DNA from: an uncultured Bacilli bacterium
Lineage (GTDB): Bacteria; Bacillota_I; Bacilli_A; RF39; UBA660
Direction: 5' to 3'
Assembly: GCA_947627835.1 (NCBI GenBank)
Contig: CANQXM010000026.1
Coordinates: forward strand, 1-13,641
Length of the DNA: 13,641 nt
Shown here: one piece after another, positions 12,375-13,641 of the stretch
Layout: every line of letters begins with the position of its first letter
Position numbering within the stretch: position 1 is the first letter of the stretch
Position numbers and translations under genes: made by a program
The notes under the pieces: generated by a model
Seen by the model: only the letters and a program-made list of their open reading frames with translations
Told to the model about the DNA's origin: nothing
Databases searched by the model: none

Positions 12375-13641
12375 ATGGAAAAACTATCATATGTGGATTT
12401 TTTAACACAAATCACACAAAATATTAAAAATTATAAGAAGAATGTTATTGATCAGACCTATACAAATGATTTAGAAGAACTACAAACACTGATGGACGAT
12501 TTGAAGTCGCAGACAGATGCTTATTTTAAAGAAAATCAACTTTCAGCAACTCCTGAAGTTATGGAACGGGTGGCAAGTGAAGTACAAGAAGCGATGGATT
12601 ATGTTTCCTTAATTGCTAGTGAAACGGAACGTTTTATTAAAATGGATCAAAGTTTATCTTCCTCTGATAGTGAAGTTCTTCTTTTACAAAATACGTATAT
12701 TAAAAATATGTCTTTATTAGATGAAGTGAATATTCGGTTGCATTATTATGAAAAAGCTAGTAAAAAACTTCGTACCAAGTATTTAAAACAAATGAGTGAA
12801 GAACAAGCCAATGCTTATTTTACAGTTTGCTTAAGTGGGGATGATCGAAAGAAGTATATTACCAATGAGTATGCTTCTGATTATCAAAAACTAGCTCAAA
12901 TGGCGAGGGATTTACATCGGGTGTTATATCAGGATCAAAAGAAAATGCAATCTTTGTATAATCAGCAAGTGAAAAATGCTCCAGCGATTGAAATGGGAGA
13001 GATTGTTGCTCCAAGTATTGATCCAAGTTTACGACTTATGACCGATGAGAATATTCAAACGCGCGCACAAGATATTTTAAGAGAAATTTCTAAATATGAT
13101 CAAGCTCCTGGAATGAAAGAAAAATATCATTTTAACTTTGAAGAAAAAGAGTATACGGTGATTGTTCCACTTGGGAAAAAAGCTCTTTTTGAAAAGAATT
13201 TACGGGAACTTGCTGGACTTCGTGCTGTTTTAAAAGAACGTCAGGAAATGCCTTTATTAGCAGCATCTTCTCACTATGAAGTGGCACGTCCAGAAGAGTT
13301 TGTGGATATTCAAATTGATGAAGATTTATTAAAAGGAATGACTTTACAACAAAAATTATCTTATTTACAATCTATCATGCTTCGAATTGAAGGCCTTTCT
13401 GGAATTCACATGATGCAAGTAGAAGATTTAAAGGGGAATGTAAAAAGTATTCCGGCTTACTATTATAAGGTATACCGGATGTGTATTGATCACATTATTA
13501 CGTTATCTTTATCTATTGATGAAAATTATGTAGCCTCTTTAAATGATGAACAAAAGATTACTTATTATCAGAAGTTAATGGAGAGAATTTTAAATCATCA
13601 GGAAGAACCGTTTGTCGTTATTGATGGAAAACCAGTTTCTG
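12375..13641 (+). CDS. Unrecognised helix-rich protein, cut off at the right edge
   Basis: An open frame of 422 codons runs from ATG to the window end with no stop, so the protein is longer than shown. GGAG (12363-12366) lies 8 bases before the start, and a good promoter precedes it. There is no signal peptide or membrane helix. The first 200 residues are polar and strongly helical, rich in E, K, Q and D, with likely coiled-coil stretches (about 30-55, 62-90, 165-198). Residues 250-300 look like a mixed alpha/beta unit (FNFEEKEYTVIVPLGKKALFEKNL), and 320-410 are helical again. I do not recognise a family and assign no function. Base and codon use match the neighbours. Confidence 0.8.
   Translation, partial: MEKLSYVDFLTQITQNIKNYKKNVIDQTYTNDLEELQTLMDDLKSQTDAYFKENQLSATPEVMERVASEVQEAMDYVSLIASETERFIKMDQSLSSSDSEVLLLQNTYIKNMSLLDEVNIRLHYYEKASKKLRTKYLKQMSEEQANAYFTVCLSGDDRKKYITNEYASDYQKLAQMARDLHRVLYQDQKKMQSLYNQQVKNAPAIEMGEIVAPSIDPSLRLMTDENIQTRAQDILREISKYDQAPGMKEKYHFNFEEKEYTVIVPLGKKALFEKNLRELAGLRAVLKERQEMPLLAASSHYEVARPEEFVDIQIDEDLLKGMTLQQKLSYLQSIMLRIEGLSGIHMMQVEDLKGNVKSIPAYYYKVYRMCIDHIITLSLSIDENYVASLNDEQKITYYQKLMERILNHQEEPFVVIDGKPVS

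Overview
The window is A+T-rich bacterial DNA. Consensus sigma-A-type promoters (several with extended -10 TGnTATAAT), strong AGGAGG-like ribosome binding sites, hairpin-plus-U-run terminators and a BceRS-BceAB peptide-detoxification module all point to a low-GC member of the Bacillota, plausibly a gut-associated Bacilli/Erysipelotrichia-like or uncultured lineage. Tryptophan is read from TGG and TGA is used as a stop, so the standard bacterial code applies. No phage, insertion sequence, CRISPR array, tRNA or rRNA is visible.

Layout, left to right. (1) 1-264 holds no convincing gene. It carries promoters and a compact transcription attenuator: a consensus promoter, an antiterminator-like hairpin and an overlapping perfect terminator. 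(2) 265-2241 encodes a MATE-family exporter fused to a cytidylate-kinase-like P-loop domain. (3) 2242-2513 holds no convincing gene but has a near-perfect promoter, a possible ~75-nt small RNA or leader ending in a terminator, a second terminator, and a palindrome-rich start region. (4) 2514-3854 encodes an XRE-type HTH + P-loop ATPase + CYTH triphosphate-tunnel fusion. (5) 3916-3987 may encode a 23-residue hydrophobic peptide. (6) 4035-5286 is a two-gene unit: a DUF1848 protein with a C-terminal CxxxCxxC cysteine cluster, and an MmcQ/YjbR protein. (7) 5344-5976 encodes a small VUT/YhhQ-type membrane transporter. (8) 6056-10644 is a complete Bce-type module: response regulator, intramembrane-sensing kinase, ABC ATPase and large permease. 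Both of its promoter regions carry a TTACA-N4-TGTAA-like box. (9) 10804-11442 is trmB. (10) 11453-12259 (minus strand) is a radical SAM/SPASM protein that converges on trmB and shares its terminator. (11) 12375 to the right edge is a divergent, unfinished, helix-rich protein that I do not recognise.

How the genes work together. Only the Bce block is clearly one functional system: the transporter senses and removes a cell-wall-active peptide, the kinase and regulator relay the signal, and the regulator turns on transporter expression. The DUF1848 and MmcQ genes are probably co-transcribed, but no shared role can be read from the sequence. The most unusual part is the left third. Two multi-domain proteins, each joining a nucleotide- or phosphate-handling domain to an exporter or a DNA-binding domain, each follow a strong promoter with a terminator close downstream. 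This suggests conditional transcription, but whether they form one system is inference.
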